Positions 62,941-64,000 of a stretch of DNA of 64,000 nt are shown here, in pieces. Made by a program: the position numbers and the translations under genes. Under the pieces are notes generated by a model. The model made no database searches, was not told the origin of the DNA, and worked only from the letters and a program-made list of their open reading frames with translations. The DNA is taken from NCBI RefSeq assembly GCF_041153465.1, contig NZ_CP154858.1:2108001-2172000 (forward strand). Reading direction: 5' to 3'. The first letter of the stretch is position 1; each line of letters opens with the position of its first letter. The stretch comes from Thermohahella caldifontis (lineage in GTDB: Bacteria; Pseudomonadota; Gammaproteobacteria; Pseudomonadales; Oleiphilaceae).

Positions 62941-64000
62941 TCAGCGTGTGTGGCTGCGGGCCAGAATGGCCCCGGCAATCTGCTCCAGAGGCAGCACTTC
63001 CCGGGCAGCTCCGATTTTCACTGCACGTCCCGGCATCCCCCAGACCACGGATGAGGCTTCGTCCTGGGCAATGGTCCAGGCGCCTGCCGTCTTCATGTTC
63101 AGCAGTCCCCGGGCACCGTCTTCGCCCATGCCCGTCAGCAGCACGCCAATGGCCTCCGGGCCTGCGTGCTCTGCCACGGAATCAAAGAGCACGTCCACAC
63201 TGGGCCGGTGACGACTGACCCGGGGGCCCTTTTCCAGCTCGCAAACGTAGCCCTTGCCGTTCCAGCGTACCCGCAGGTGGTGGTCACCCTCGGCGATGAC
63301 GACACGGCCCGGCCGCACCGCCATGCCCGGTTCCGCTTCCACCACCTCCAGCGGCAGCAACCGGTTGATGCGCGCGGCAAAGGACGCGCTGAACCCGGCG
63401 GGGATATGCTGGACAATGACGATGCCCGGCACCTCCGTGCCCAGCCCCGAAAGGACGGTCGTCAAGGCGTCGAGGCCGCCCGTGGAGGCCCCCATGGCGA
63501 CAAGTTTGCGGGTATGGGCCGGCAGTGCCCCGGTCCGGGCACCGGCCTGGGCCGCGAGCATGGGTGTGCTGCGCCCACTCAGTGCCTGCAGGCGTTTCTG
63601 CCGGATGAGCAACACCTCCGGACTGACTGCCGCCGCCATGCGCAGCTTTTCCCGGATCTCGTCCGCCAGCGTCTCCAGTCCTTGACACAGGTCCCCCTGG
63701 GGCTTGCCTACATAGTCCAGTGCCCCGATTTCCAGTGCGTCGAGGGTAATCTGGCTGCCCTGCCGGGTCAGGCTGGAGACCATGATGACCGGCATGGGAC
63801 GCAGGCGCATGAGGTTGCGCAGGAAGGTGAGGCCGTCCATGCGTGGCATTTCCACGTCCAGTGTGATGACGTCCGGGTTCAGGGCCTTGATGGCTTCGCG
63901 CGCTTCATAGGGGTCGCCCGCCTCACCCACCACCTCCAGATCCGGTGCGCCATTGATGATCTCGCGCAGCAGGGCACGCATCAGCGGTGAGTCATCCACG
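62941..64000 (-). CDS. cheB: CheB methylesterase, N-terminus cut by window
   Basis: The gene enters from the right edge; the family's N-terminal strand (KVLVVDDSPLMR) is only half visible as VDDSPLMRALL, so about 10 residues are missing. The receiver has VITLDVEMPRMDGL (phospho-Asp) and the methylesterase domain has MGASTGGLDAL (Ser), IVQHIPAGFSASFAARIN (His) and GMGEDGARGL (Asp). It removes methyl groups from chemoreceptors and is part of a che operon outside the window. Confidence 0.96.
   Translation of the reverse strand, partial: VDDSPLMRALLREIINGAPDLEVVGEAGDPYEAREAIKALNPDVITLDVEMPRMDGLTFLRNLMRLRPMPVIMVSSLTRQGSQITLDALEIGALDYVGKPQGDLCQGLETLADEIREKLRMAAAVSPEVLLIRQKRLQALSGRSTPMLAAQAGARTGALPAHTRKLVAMGASTGGLDALTTVLSGLGTEVPGIVIVQHIPAGFSASFAARINRLLPLEVVEAEPGMAVRPGRVVIAEGDHHLRVRWNGKGYVCELEKGPRVSRHRPSVDVLFDSVAEHAGPEAIGVLLTGMGEDGARGLLNMKTAGAWTIAQDEASSVVWGMPGRAVKIGAAREVLPLEQIAGAILARSHTR

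Overview
Organism: the window is about 60% GC, densely coded and most consistent with a motile, respiratory gammaproteobacterium. Supporting features are NosRZDFYL-type nitrous oxide respiration, Fur and FNR-type sites, a sigma-28 promoter, a chemotaxis/c-di-GMP gene set, NhaD and TrkH ion transporters, the DUF3461 and DUF2789 families, and an alpha-glucosidase that resembles Halomonas-type enzymes. The genus cannot be fixed from the sequence alone. No rRNA, tRNA or CRISPR array was seen. || Layout. 1-7.5 kb: ferric-siderophore transport locus (MFS exporter cut by the window edge, FhuC/D/B-type ABC importer, TonB-dependent receptor) and a small Fur-box-controlled STAS-like gene. 7.5-16.3 kb: complete nosRZDFYL cluster behind an FNR/DNR-type site, then a rhodanese/DsbA-like pair. 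16.4-22.6 kb: two-component system with a periplasmic binding protein, a broken eptA and trkH. 22.6-31 kb: MocR/LysE divergent pair, soluble chemoreceptor, sigma-28-driven microprotein, degenerate HD-GYP protein, PanE-like reductase and CrtI-like oxidoreductase. 30.4-36 kb: substrate-binding lipoprotein coupled to a membrane GGDEF-EAL protein, and a response regulator/CheC/histidine kinase operon. 36-47 kb: hydrolase, DUF3461, AEC transporter, a DUF5675 gene with a secreted partner, a TetR/old-yellow-enzyme pair sharing twin operators, a DsrE-like protein behind a start-codon hairpin, a MalT-like regulator and nhaD with a hairpin-rich leader. 47.9-57.3 kb: accessory island. It holds an evolved VgrG with a lysozyme/transglycosylase-like tail and a secreted probable immunity protein. 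These are followed by toxin tails and immunity genes cut by IS1634, IS3 and IS5 elements: a MafB19-like deaminase, a truncated immunity gene, a GGGTQ-tail toxin remnant and a Tsi6-like immunity gene. 57.3-64 kb: Crp/Fnr fragment, alpha-glucosidase plus MalK-type ATPase, acetyltransferase, PAS-GGDEF, a chemotaxis-associated protein and partial cheB. || Two themes stand out. First, the 47.9-55.3 kb island is a degraded array of type VI/polymorphic toxin cassettes, with the toxin bodies removed by insertion sequences and at least one immunity gene intact. Second, five genes are interrupted by a one-base deficit, each placed most simply at a G/C homopolymer of 4-6 bases: eptA twice, the GGDEF-EAL gene, the MalT-like gene and the PAS-GGDEF gene. 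This uniform signature points to homopolymer undercalling in the assembly, or less likely to real slippage, and should be resolved before any of them is called a pseudogene.
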